Below, one piece after another: positions 16,832 through 25,212 of a DNA stretch of 64,000 bases; positions within the stretch are counted from its first letter, which is position 1; the number at the start of each line of letters is the position of its first letter. Source of the DNA: JAXDJJ01 sp034665745 (GTDB lineage Bacteria > Actinomycetota > CADDZG01 > WHSQ01); contig JAXDJJ010000001.1 of assembly GCA_034665745.1 (NCBI GenBank), positions 1 to 64,000 of the forward strand, in the 5' to 3' direction. Under the pieces are notes generated by a model. The model was not told where the DNA came from. It searched no databases and saw only the letters and a list, made by a program, of their open reading frames with translations. A program made the position numbers and the translations under genes.

Positions 16832-18103
16832 TCAGCGGAATAGTTTCGGCAGCTTCGCTTTCGCGGACAGACTCCCGTGCACCTTCAGTTTGCGTTTGAG
16901 AAGGGCGATGCGAGGATCGATGCGGTTCACCGCGATCTTGGCGAATTCGGCAGAGGGGATCTCGAGGCGTAGGGCCGCGTTCCCCGATCGTCCCGGCTTG
17001 GCTTCGATGTCGCCGTTCGTGACGTTGAGGTGCCACGGCTCGGCGTCGGTGAAGTCCCACTCGATGGCGCCACCGAGCGACCGGGCGGCATCGATGTCCA
17101 TCACCCTCGTCATGCCGTCGAAGAGAAGCTCGAAGGCTTCTTCGTTGAGCACCGGCTCGCGCGTGTCGTCACCGATCACGCCCGCATCGATCAGCACCCA
17201 TGCACGACGCGCGCGCTCTTCGTAACTCACTGTGAGGTCCTGACCTTGGAACAGGCGCAACTCGGATATATCGAAGCCCATCCTGCGAAGCTTCGTCTCG
17301 AACGAGCGCATCCCGAAGGCGAATATCTCGGCAAGGGTGAAGTCGAAGCATTCGGCGTAGGCGCGGTCCCGGTTAGGCGGAACGAACACGCCCGCGGCCC
17401 ACGGCATCACTTTCTCCCACATCTCGAGGGTGGCGTCGCGGCACTCACGTGAGGAGCGAGTCAGGTCGCCGAGGAACTTGACACCGAAGGCAACGTGGCG
17501 CGATTCATCCCGCGACACGTGCGTGATGCCGGCAGAGAAGCCGGGAAGGATGTCGAACTTCTCGACGTAGCGCTGGATGAAGTGTTGGCCGGGGATCGCC
17601 AGGACACCTTCGATGACGACGTGGTACAGCGCGATCGTCTGTGCCAGCAGGGGACGATCTTTCGGCTTCTTGCGCAGAGCTTCGGTGACGCGGTCGAGCT
17701 CGCCGAAGATCTGCTTGAACCCCCATGTCAGCTGACTCTCGAGTTCATCGAGGGTCGACTGGATATCGGTCCCGACACCGGCCACTTCGCGCATGAAGCG
17801 GTCGAAGAAAACGTGGTGTCGAGCTTCGTCGACCACTTGGGTAGTGAGGAAGATCGTCGCGTCGTGCGTGGGGGCCGCGTCGACGACCGGGGTCAACGTG
17901 CGCGCTACCGCTTCTTCACCGATCAAGAACATCGCGTAGTTCCACAACGCCGATCTGCGCTGTTCTTCGGTCAGGCGGGACTGCCAGTGCTCGGCATCGA
18001 CCGAGAAGTCGATCGCCGTTGCGCTCCAGGGGTTCTCTTCCCACAGGCGGTACAGGCGCTCGTAGGAGATGACTTCCTGCTTCATTTCGAGTTCATCAGG
18101 CAT
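16832..18103 (-). CDS. R2lox-like diiron oxidase fused to a C-terminal SCP2 sterol-carrier domain
   Basis: A 423-residue protein. Residues 10-315 form a ferritin-like R2 fold with metal ligands near E63/E64, E93 and H96 (VVDEARHH), E165, and E200 and H203 (DESRH). V66 and Y160 match the positions of the Val-Tyr crosslink in R2lox. Residues about 320-423 are a separate domain resembling SCP2: WDFTDAEPWHLNV, GDIEAKPGRSGNAALRL, then DPRIALLKRKLKVHGSLSAKAKL and KLF (quoted in parts). R2lox proteins bind long-chain fatty acids near the metal site, so a lipid-carrier fusion is sensible. A free-radical ribonucleotide reductase role is unlikely. It is coupled to the Rieske-like gene. Confidence 0.8.
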   Translation of the reverse strand: MPDELEMKQEVISYERLYRLWEENPWSATAIDFSVDAEHWQSRLTEEQRRSALWNYAMFLIGEEAVARTLTPVVDAAPTHDATIFLTTQVVDEARHHVFFDRFMREVAGVGTDIQSTLDELESQLTWGFKQIFGELDRVTEALRKKPKDRPLLAQTIALYHVVIEGVLAIPGQHFIQRYVEKFDILPGFSAGITHVSRDESRHVAFGVKFLGDLTRSSRECRDATLEMWEKVMPWAAGVFVPPNRDRAYAECFDFTLAEIFAFGMRSFETKLRRMGFDISELRLFQGQDLTVSYEERARRAWVLIDAGVIGDDTREPVLNEEAFELLFDGMTRVMDIDAARSLGGAIEWDFTDAEPWHLNVTNGDIEAKPGRSGNAALRLEIPSAEFAKIAVNRIDPRIALLKRKLKVHGSLSAKAKLPKLFR

Positions 18104-18151
18104 GGATGGGCATCCCCTCTGTTTGTGGTGTTCTATCCTTCACCATGCAAA

Positions 18152-18171
18152 ACTTGACCCTCTAGTCAAGT
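18152..18171. promoter_or_regulatory. 20-bp perfect inverted repeat between divergent R2lox and acyl-CoA dehydrogenase genes
   Basis: Arms ACTTGAC and GTCAAGT (7 bp each, perfect) surround a 6-bp centre CCTCTA. The repeat sits in the 96-bp interval between the two divergent starts and contains TTGACC and TTGACT, one on each strand, which could serve as -35 elements. It is well suited to a TetR-family dimer controlling both lipid genes. The regulator is not in the window. Confidence 0.6.
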
Positions 18172-18199
18172 ATCCCAGACCCCCCGGAGGACCAGACCT

Positions 18200-19390
18200 G
18201 TGGACTTCTCTCTGACCGAAGAGCAGATCGAGCTTCAGAAGTGGGCGCACGAGTTCGCCGAGAAGGAGATCCGGCCGGTAGCGGCCGAGTACGACGAGTC
18301 CGAGGAGTTCCCGTGGCCCGTTCTCAAGAAAGCGGCGGAGGCAGGGCTTTACTCCGTAGACATCTATCTGCAGGCCCAGCAAGACCCGACCGGGCTTACC
18401 TTGCCCTTGTTGATGGAGGAGATCTTCTGGGGCTGCGCCGGCATCGGTCTCGCGATCTTCGGTACCGGACTCCCCCTCTCCGCCCTCGCTGCCGTCGGCA
18501 CCTCCGAGCAGCTGTTCGAGTGGGCCCCCAAGATGTTCGGAACCCCCGAGGACCCCAAGGTGGGCGCCTTCGCCGTCACCGAGCCACAAGCCGGCTCGGA
18601 CGTTCGCAACCTGCGCACGAAAGCGGTACGTGAGGGCGACGAGTGGGTGCTCAACGGCACGAAGGTGTTCATCACTAACGGTCAGTACGCGAGCGTCTAC
18701 GTCGTCGTTGCAACGGTAGACGCTGAACTGGGTCACCGCGGTCAGGCATCGTTCGTGATCTCGCGTGACGATCCGGGCATCCGGCCGGGCAAGAAAGAGA
18801 AGAAGCTCGGCATCCGCGCGTCCGACACCTCCGAAGTGATCCTCGAGGACTGCCGGATCCCGGTAGACCGCGTCCTCGGTGGGATCGACAAGCTCGAGGC
18901 GAAACTCGAGAAGGCGCGCAAGGGCGAGTCGAGTGGACGCGCGTCGGCAGCTCTGCGCACGTTCGAAGTGACCCGTCCCGCGGTTGCCGCTCAAGCGGTC
19001 GGCATCGCGCGCGCAGCACTAGAGTTCTCGATCGATTATGCGAAGGAGCGCAAGGCTTTCGGCGTTCCGATCGGCCAGCACCAGTCGATCCAGAACATGC
19101 TCGCCGACATGGCGACCGAGGTCGAGGCCTCGCGCTTGCTAACGCATCGCGCCGCGTGGCTCGCCGCAAGTGGACAGCCGTTCCACAAGGCCGAAGGTTC
19201 CATGAGCAAGCTCAAGGCTGGAGAAACGGTCGTCAGCGTGACCGAGAAGGCGGTGCAGATCCTCGGCGGCTACGGGTTCATCAAGGACTTCCCCGTAGAG
19301 AAGTGGTACCGGGACTCGAAGATCTACACGCTGTTCGAGGGAACCTCCGAGATCCAGCGCATGGTCATCGCAAGGGCGTTGTTGGCCTAG
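18200..19390 (+). CDS. Acyl-CoA dehydrogenase
   Basis: A 396-residue enzyme of family length: FAVTEPQAGSDVRNLRTKAV (signature 1), GIRASDTSEVILEDCRIPVDRVLG in the middle, and ILGGYGFIKDFPVEKWYRDSKI then FEGTSEIQRMVIAR at the C-terminus. A Lys-rich linker before residue 250 (AKLEKARKGESSGRAS) is longer than usual. The GTG start at 18200 is preceded by GGAGG about 9 bases upstream. It diverges from the R2lox-SCP2 gene and may share its operator. Substrate probably a medium- or long-chain acyl-CoA; not certain. Confidence 0.92.
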   Translation: MDFSLTEEQIELQKWAHEFAEKEIRPVAAEYDESEEFPWPVLKKAAEAGLYSVDIYLQAQQDPTGLTLPLLMEEIFWGCAGIGLAIFGTGLPLSALAAVGTSEQLFEWAPKMFGTPEDPKVGAFAVTEPQAGSDVRNLRTKAVREGDEWVLNGTKVFITNGQYASVYVVVATVDAELGHRGQASFVISRDDPGIRPGKKEKKLGIRASDTSEVILEDCRIPVDRVLGGIDKLEAKLEKARKGESSGRASAALRTFEVTRPAVAAQAVGIARAALEFSIDYAKERKAFGVPIGQHQSIQNMLADMATEVEASRLLTHRAAWLAASGQPFHKAEGSMSKLKAGETVVSVTEKAVQILGGYGFIKDFPVEKWYRDSKIYTLFEGTSEIQRMVIARALLA

Positions 19391-19815
19391 CCCGTGAACT
19401 TCCAGTTCACGGTTGCGGAAGGACCACCGGCGTAGTTGCACGGGGTCATCAGCACTTCCATGCCTTTGCGGATAGCGATCGACACCTCTTCTTCGGCGGC
19501 GGCGCCGGTCAACTGACTCTCGGTTCCCGAGATGATCATGCCGCCGTCCGCGTCGTTCAAGAAGAGATCCCAGTCGCCCTGGAAGTCGACCATGGTCACG
19601 GTGAGGAGACCGTTCGCAGGCGCCTTGAACGGCTCGTTGACGAGGTTGACGTCCTCCATACCTCCGTCGGCACCATTGCAACCGTCGGGGCCGGGGTACG
19701 GCACCATGTTGTCGGCGGTGAATGAACCCTTCTTCGACTTGCCCGCGAACGCGGGGGCCGCGATCGAACCGACGACTAGGGTCAGGGCGGTCAGAACCAG
19801 CAGGGCCTTGCGCAT
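19387..19815 (-). CDS. Secreted small beta-rich protein
   Basis: A 142-residue protein with a clear signal peptide (residues 1-24, ending AFA|GKS). The mature part resembles a bacterial pre-peptidase C-terminal (PPC)-like beta sandwich: LLTVTMVDFQGDWDLFLNDADG, then SIAIRKGMEVLMTPCNYAGG (shortened) and ATVNWKF at the end. Such domains occur outside the cell, often in secreted enzymes; here it stands alone. GGGAGG lies 9 bases before the ATG. The gene overlaps the convergent acyl-CoA dehydrogenase stop by 4 bases. Function unknown. Confidence 0.8.
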   Translation of the reverse strand: MRKALLVLTALTLVVGSIAAPAFAGKSKKGSFTADNMVPYPGPDGCNGADGGMEDVNLVNEPFKAPANGLLTVTMVDFQGDWDLFLNDADGGMIISGTESQLTGAAAEEEVSIAIRKGMEVLMTPCNYAGGPSATVNWKFTG

Positions 19816-19901
19816 GTGGACATCGCCTCCCAGGCTGGGCCACGCCCCCTTGACGGGCCTCTAACTGGAAATCTTCGGCATAGGACGGGCCGATACCTCT
19901 C

Positions 19902-20762
19902 CTAGGGGACGAAGGTGTCTATCGCCTCGGCGAGCCCGTCGGGGCACTCCTCGGGGACGAAATGTCCGCACTCGGCGAGCTCGACCACCTCGGCTTGAGG
20001 GATGTCTCGTTTGATGCCGGGTAGCAGGCTCGGTGGAAGAGCATGGTCCTGCATCCCCCATACGACGAGGGTCGGCGTCTCGATCCGTCGCCCCGAGCCG
20101 CCCTCGATCGCCGTCGTATGGATCAACCTGCCCACTCGCAGCTTCACCTGCTTGGAGAATGCCTGGCGGGACACCGTTCGATAGAAGCCGAGGGCCGAAC
20201 GCACTCGCTCGGGATCCCGATACGCCTCTTGGTAGGTCAACAACGGCTCACCCTCGAACACCCCGCGGCCTTTGTCGCTGCTCCATCCCGTCAACGCGCT
20301 GCCGATGATTCGATCGCCGGCGAAACGGAAGGCGAGCTCGGGGATCAGGGGGAGGTTCATCACTCCGATGTACCAACTGTGTCGGGGACTCAACTCGCGG
20401 AAGGGTGAGTTCACGATGATCAAGTGGTCAACGCGCGCCGGCCGGTCCAGTGCCATCCGGAATGCGAACGCGCCGCCCCAGTCATGACCCATCACCAAGG
20501 ATGTCGGCGCGCCCACACTGTCCAAATAATCGAAGAGGATCGCGGCAACGGTGTCCGCGTCGTGGCGTGCTGGAGCATCACTGGCACCGAATCCCGGCAC
20601 ATCGGGCATCAGTACGCGGAAGCGTGATGACAGTCGGTCGGCAACTCCACGCCAGCAGTGACCGGTCTGTGGGAACCCATGAAGGCACAGCAGAGGTGGG
20701 CCCTCGCCGACCTCGCGATGCAACACCTTGTGGCCACCGACATCGATGATCCGCTCATCCAT
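19902..20762 (-). CDS. Alpha/beta hydrolase with Asp nucleophile (epoxide hydrolase/dehalogenase-like)
   Basis: The ATG at 20762 gives 286 residues and overlaps the upstream membrane-protein stop by 8 nt; the frame to 20792 adds ten unlikely residues. The nucleophile elbow is GHDWGG with D94 in place of Ser, as in epoxide hydrolases and haloacetate dehalogenases. LHGFPQTGHCW (residues 27-37) supplies the oxyanion region, VVWGMQDHALP the acid and CGHFVPEECP the His. It is the last gene of the carboxylase operon. Substrate unknown; soluble, cytoplasmic. Confidence 0.85.
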   Translation of the reverse strand: MDERIIDVGGHKVLHREVGEGPPLLCLHGFPQTGHCWRGVADRLSSRFRVLMPDVPGFGASDAPARHDADTVAAILFDYLDSVGAPTSLVMGHDWGGAFAFRMALDRPARVDHLIIVNSPFRELSPRHSWYIGVMNLPLIPELAFRFAGDRIIGSALTGWSSDKGRGVFEGEPLLTYQEAYRDPERVRSALGFYRTVSRQAFSKQVKLRVGRLIHTTAIEGGSGRRIETPTLVVWGMQDHALPPSLLPGIKRDIPQAEVVELAECGHFVPEECPDGLAEAIDTFVP

Positions 20763-22632
20763 CGGCGGGGACCAACTCCCAGAACTCGTCATCGAAACGT
20801 CCTTGCTCGATCTCTAGAGTGATGATGGGTCCTGCTACCGGACGCACCACGTAGTCGGGCTCGAACCCTTCATCGAGATCTTGACGGTCCCACTGGGCGG
20901 CGAGGTCCGAGTACCGGATGCGCAACTCGTTGCCGATCAATCTTGGATCGTCGTAGTTCGCAAGCTTCACTCCCGAGAACTGGAATAGCAGGAATGCGAG
21001 TTCGTCCGAGCCGTCGACCCTTACGACGTCGTCGGGACTCAGATGTGAGGCGGCACGGCGCATGAACGAACCCGAAACGAGATCGGGCTCGGCGTAGTCG
21101 AAACCCTTCGTGTGTGTGTCCAGCAGGTGCGTCAATCCCCCCGCGGCCACAACTGGAGATGCGATCCCGAGCAGCGCAACCACGGCGCCGAGCGAAACCG
21201 CCAGAGCACGGGCGCGCGCTCGTAACCACCCGTAAGCAACGACCGCCGCAACCCCTGCGCACGCGGCTCCCAAGAGGTGAAGCGGAGGCCACATACGGCC
21301 CTGATGCAACAACGTCTCGTTCCCGAACACCCCCCAGTCGAGTTTCGCTCTGGCTATGGACAGTCCGAACAGCAGGAGCGAACCGCCCAGGCACGCAAGC
21401 AACGGCCGGCTGACGACCCGCGGTTGCGCGAGGAGGATGCCGATCCCTGCAATCGCCAGGGGCAGCAAGATGCCCCACGATGCCAAGGCGGTCCCGAGAT
21501 CCCACTCGACCCCCAGCTGGGGCGTGATGTTCACGAAACCGTCGTAGCGGATGTAATCGCGAAGTACGGGTCCGGCCCACAGCGCGAACACCACCACGGC
21601 CCCCCCGAGCACTGCCGCGGATGCTCGGATCCGATCCTTCTTGACCGTGATGAGACACATCGCCACCGACCACGCAACCGCGGTTAGCAACATCGGCACG
21701 CTTATCAAACCGACCGCGCCCATCGCGGCCCCCCCAACGAGCTGAAGCCTCCTGTCGCCGGATCGAAGCGCAACGGCCAACATCAGCGTGGCGGCGCCGA
21801 GTGCGATCAACGCCACCTCGCGTGGCAACGCGGGAGGGAACAATTCGTAGACCGAGTTCGGTGACGCGACGACGAGGTCGGCTCCGAAACGGGCCTCGGT
21901 CGGCGTTGCATCGAATGCGCGCAGCCCCGAGTGGACCCACCCGAACCCACCGGCAAGGCCTGCCAGCCAGGCGGCGGCGAAGCCCGCTTTCGGATTGACC
22001 AGGCGCGCGAGACACGCAGCAGCGAGGGGGATGAGAGCGATGAGGAGTAGGTGCATCGTTTCGTGCGCGATCAAGGGATCCGATCCGGGGACCAGTCGCA
22101 CCATCGTTGCGAGGATCGAGTGGAAACCCCAGGGATAAGCATTCGCACCGAACTCCGGTGCAGGGCCTGTCGGAACGGGATCGCCGTGAAGTAATTGTTC
22201 GGTCCAACCCAGATGCCACGGCGGGTCGCCGGCCCTTACCCCCGAGCCCGAGAGGAATACGGGCACCGCGTAGATCGCGATGAGAGCGATCGCTAGCAAT
22301 GCGAGAGAGAGATGTTTGCGCTCGAGGTGCGGCCACCTCGGTGCCCGCTTCCTCCACGCAACGACGACGAGTGCTACGGCGATGGCCGGGACAACACCGG
22401 GGACGCCGAAGATGACTCCCCCGGTCACGATGTGTCCCACCATCAAGACGACACAAAGGCCGAGGAACGCCAAAGCAGAGATCAAGGCTCGCTCGGCCGA
22501 ACCGAACCGTTCACCGCCGGCGGCTTCGACACGCCGGTCGAGGCGTTCGAGCGCGACCACGCCACATGCCCAGGCAACGACGAGGCAAGCCGCGAGTTGC
22601 GCGGCGACGAGCATGAACGTTGCTGGGGTCAC
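20755..22632 (-). CDS. Large multi-pass membrane protein (GT-C-like), uncharacterised
   Basis: A 625-residue protein with about 12-14 hydrophobic segments through residue 500 and a soluble C-terminal part of about 110 residues (HLSPDDVVRVDGSDELAFLLF onward). An outer loop carries RAGDPPWHLGWTEQLLHGD (near residues 131-149), reminiscent of the first catalytic loop of GT-C glycosyltransferases, but I cannot match a family firmly. Its ATG overlaps the biotin carboxylase stop by 4 nt, an odd partner. Unknown function; a role in envelope polymer assembly is a guess. Confidence 0.65.
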   Translation of the reverse strand: MTPATFMLVAAQLAACLVVAWACGVVALERLDRRVEAAGGERFGSAERALISALAFLGLCVVLMVGHIVTGGVIFGVPGVVPAIAVALVVVAWRKRAPRWPHLERKHLSLALLAIALIAIYAVPVFLSGSGVRAGDPPWHLGWTEQLLHGDPVPTGPAPEFGANAYPWGFHSILATMVRLVPGSDPLIAHETMHLLLIALIPLAAACLARLVNPKAGFAAAWLAGLAGGFGWVHSGLRAFDATPTEARFGADLVVASPNSVYELFPPALPREVALIALGAATLMLAVALRSGDRRLQLVGGAAMGAVGLISVPMLLTAVAWSVAMCLITVKKDRIRASAAVLGGAVVVFALWAGPVLRDYIRYDGFVNITPQLGVEWDLGTALASWGILLPLAIAGIGILLAQPRVVSRPLLACLGGSLLLFGLSIARAKLDWGVFGNETLLHQGRMWPPLHLLGAACAGVAAVVAYGWLRARARALAVSLGAVVALLGIASPVVAAGGLTHLLDTHTKGFDYAEPDLVSGSFMRRAASHLSPDDVVRVDGSDELAFLLFQFSGVKLANYDDPRLIGNELRIRYSDLAAQWDRQDLDEGFEPDYVVRPVAGPIITLEIEQGRFDDEFWELVPADG

Positions 22633-24320
22633 TCGACGATCGCTAGTGACTGCCCGGCAGCGACGGAGTCCCCCGGAGCCACTTCAACCTTTGCGACGGT
22701 TCCTGCCGCGGGGGCCGCGATGCTCGTTTCCATCTTCATCGCTTCGAGCACGATCAAGGATTGCCCGGCCGTCACGGCGTCGCCGGCCTCGACGAGCACT
22801 TTTAGGATCGTGCCCTGCATCGGCGCAACGATGTCTCCGCCGCCACCAACACCATGCACCGCCGCAGAAGCGGAAGCCGACATCGCCGGGTTCCAGAGTC
22901 GGACGGACCGGCCGGCTACGAGAAGGACATCCTCCTCGGTTCCGCCCTCGGCGATCGGTTCGGTCACGAGTGCATCGAGCACCCCACCGCCCTCGACCGT
23001 TCGTGTTGTGTGGGCACCGCTGATGAATTCCTCGGTAGTGAGGAGGACTTCATGCGCAGCGATCGTCGTCGATACGCCTTCGACGGTCATCTCGTCCAGC
23101 GCGCGCAGCATCCTGACGCGTGCCTCCTCGCGATCGTTACCCCACGTGATGACCTTCGCTATCAACGAGTCATATGCAGCAGGAACCTCGTCACCCTGCG
23201 CGTAGCCAGAGTCGACTCGAACCCCGAGGCCGTTCGGCTCGACATACCGGGTGATCACGCCCGGCGTCGGCACGAACCCGCGCGATGGGTCTTCAGCATT
23301 GATGCGGCACTCGATCGAGTGACCGTGCATGTGGTCCTCGATCGCCACCTGATCCAAGCCGGTCGCATCCCCCGAAGCGATCTGTAGCTGGCATGCAACG
23401 AGGTCGAGACCCAGGATCTCTTCGGTCACGGTGTGTTCGACCTGCAGACGGGCATTGACCTCGAGGAAATAGAAGTCCCCGTTCTCGTCTGCAAGCATCT
23501 CGACCGTGCCCGCATTGACGTAGCCCGCGGCCTTCGACAAGGACACCGCTGCGGCACCCATCTCGGGCATCCGGTCGGCGAAGCGTGGAGGCGGCGTCTC
23601 TTCGATCAGCTTCTGATGACGTCGTTGCAGCGAACAGTCGCGCACCCCGAGCCACAGGGCCTCGGACGGGCTCAGCCCGAGGAGTTGGACCTCTAGGTGT
23701 TTCGGGTTCGCGAGGTAGCGCTCGACGTACACATCCTCGGAGCCGAAGTAAGCCTGAGCCTCACGTCGGGCGGAGAGGAATGCCTCTTCGACCTCGTCCT
23801 GCGATTGGGCGACCTTGAGACCGCGGCCCCCGCCACCACCCGACGCTTTGATGGCGACCGGATACCCGTGTTCCTTGCCGAACGCCTCGATGACGCTCAG
23901 GTCCGTGATGGGCTTCGTGATCCCCGGGACGACAGGGACACCAGCATCTTCGGCGATGCGCCGCGCACCGATCTTGTCCCCGAGGGCCCTGATCGCGGCC
24001 GGGGGTGGGCCAACCCATACGAGTCCTGCGTCCGCCACAGCCTCCGCGAATGATGCGTTCTCGGAGAGGAATCCGTATCCGGGGTGGATCGCTTGGGCAC
24101 CGGTCGAAACCGCCGCGTCGATGACCGCAGACATGTTCAGGTACGTGTCAGTGGGAGCGACGCCCGGGAGATGTACGGCTTCGTCGGCGATCGCAACGTG
24201 ACGCGACGTCGCATCTACATCAGAGTGGATCGCAACGCTTGAGACACCCCGCTCACGACAGGTTCGCGCAACGCGCACGGCGATCTCGCCACGGTTGGCG
24301 ATCAGGATCTTGTCAAACAC
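22629..24320 (-). CDS. Acyl-CoA carboxylase alpha subunit (biotin carboxylase + biotin carrier), methylcrotonyl-CoA type
   Basis: A 563-residue protein. The N-terminal 450 residues are ATP-grasp biotin carboxylase: ANRGEIAVRVARTCRERG, glycine-rich SGGGGGRGLKV, RDCSLQRRHQKLIEE, and FLEVNARLQVEHTVTE. The C-terminal 70 residues are a lipoyl-type carrier with EAMKMETS, biotinylated at K529. It lacks the long interdomain of animal MCC-alpha. It carboxylates biotin using ATP and bicarbonate for the beta subunit in this operon. Operon neighbours suggest 3-methylcrotonyl-CoA as substrate (liuD-like), by inference. Confidence 0.93.
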   Translation of the reverse strand: MFDKILIANRGEIAVRVARTCRERGVSSVAIHSDVDATSRHVAIADEAVHLPGVAPTDTYLNMSAVIDAAVSTGAQAIHPGYGFLSENASFAEAVADAGLVWVGPPPAAIRALGDKIGARRIAEDAGVPVVPGITKPITDLSVIEAFGKEHGYPVAIKASGGGGGRGLKVAQSQDEVEEAFLSARREAQAYFGSEDVYVERYLANPKHLEVQLLGLSPSEALWLGVRDCSLQRRHQKLIEETPPPRFADRMPEMGAAAVSLSKAAGYVNAGTVEMLADENGDFYFLEVNARLQVEHTVTEEILGLDLVACQLQIASGDATGLDQVAIEDHMHGHSIECRINAEDPSRGFVPTPGVITRYVEPNGLGVRVDSGYAQGDEVPAAYDSLIAKVITWGNDREEARVRMLRALDEMTVEGVSTTIAAHEVLLTTEEFISGAHTTRTVEGGGVLDALVTEPIAEGGTEEDVLLVAGRSVRLWNPAMSASASAAVHGVGGGGDIVAPMQGTILKVLVEAGDAVTAGQSLIVLEAMKMETSIAAPAAGTVAKVEVAPGDSVAAGQSLAIVE

Positions 24321-25212
24321 GAGGGCCCGCCTTCAGAAGTTTGCTGGGGAGTTCACCCTTGATGAACGATTGCGCAACGCGGCCGGCGTCAAGAAGCTTG
24401 CCCAGATCCACACCGGTGTCGATGTCCATATCGATCAGCATGTGGACGAGGTCCTCGGTAGCGATGTTCCCGGTCGCACCTGCAGCGAACGGAGACCCGC
24501 CCATCCCCCCGATGGAAGCGTCGAAGTAGTCGATGCCTAGATCCAACGCGGTGACGACGTTCGCGAGCCCGGTGCCGCGCGTGTCATGGAAGTGCATATT
24601 CAAGGTGAGATCCGGCAACGCGGCACGGAGCGCCGAGATGACGTCCGCAACACGCCTCGGAGTTCCCATGCCGGTCGTATCTCCGTACGAGATCGCGTCG
24701 ATACCGAGACCATTCATCCGTTCGGAGACCTCGACCACTCGCGCGGGTGAAACATCGCCATCGTAGGGACAGCCGAACGCGGTCGAGATCGTGCCTTCGA
24801 CCGGGATACCAGCACCCTTGGCGACACCGATCACTTCCTCGACATCGGCGAAAGACTCGTCCGTTGTCTTGTGCACGTTCTTCAGGTTGTACGAATCGCT
24901 GGCCGCGATGAAGACCTGGAGACCGTCGACTTCGAGCTCGGCCGCGATCTCGGCCCCCTTTCGGTTCGGCACCAACGCCGAATACACGACGCCTTCCTTG
25001 CGATCGATGCCTGACCACACTTCCTTCGCATCGGCCATCTGAGGGATCGCCTTCGGAGACACGATCGAGATCGCTTCGATGTAGCGCAGCCCAGACTCGG
25101 ACAGAGCATCGATCAGCCGGACCTTGTCTGCCGTGGCGACGTCGGCCTTCTCGCTCTGGATGCCGTCGCGGGGACCCACTTCCCTGATGCGAACCGCCGA
25201 GGGGTAGTTCAC
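24313..25212 (-). CDS. Hydroxymethylglutaryl-CoA lyase
   Basis: The GTG at 25212 overlaps the hydratase stop as GTGA and gives 299 residues, the normal HMG-CoA lyase length. Key features are REVGPRDGIQSEK with the catalytic Arg-Asp near the N-terminus, the TIM-barrel metal motif MHFHDTRGTGLANV, and the flexible catalytic loop GGMGGSPFA, where many HMG-CoA lyases have GGCPFA-like Cys; here no Cys is seen in the loop (GGSPFAAGATGN). The enzyme cleaves HMG-CoA to acetyl-CoA and acetoacetate, the last step of leucine degradation (liuE-like). Confidence 0.9.
   Translation of the reverse strand: MNYPSAVRIREVGPRDGIQSEKADVATADKVRLIDALSESGLRYIEAISIVSPKAIPQMADAKEVWSGIDRKEGVVYSALVPNRKGAEIAAELEVDGLQVFIAASDSYNLKNVHKTTDESFADVEEVIGVAKGAGIPVEGTISTAFGCPYDGDVSPARVVEVSERMNGLGIDAISYGDTTGMGTPRRVADVISALRAALPDLTLNMHFHDTRGTGLANVVTALDLGIDYFDASIGGMGGSPFAAGATGNIATEDLVHMLIDMDIDTGVDLGKLLDAGRVAQSFIKGELPSKLLKAGPRV

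Noticed and set aside
16832..18103. Class I ribonucleotide reductase small subunit
   Set aside because: There is no NrdA gene nearby, the Val-Tyr pair fits R2lox, and the C-terminus is a lipid-carrier domain, not the R2 tail that docks to NrdA.
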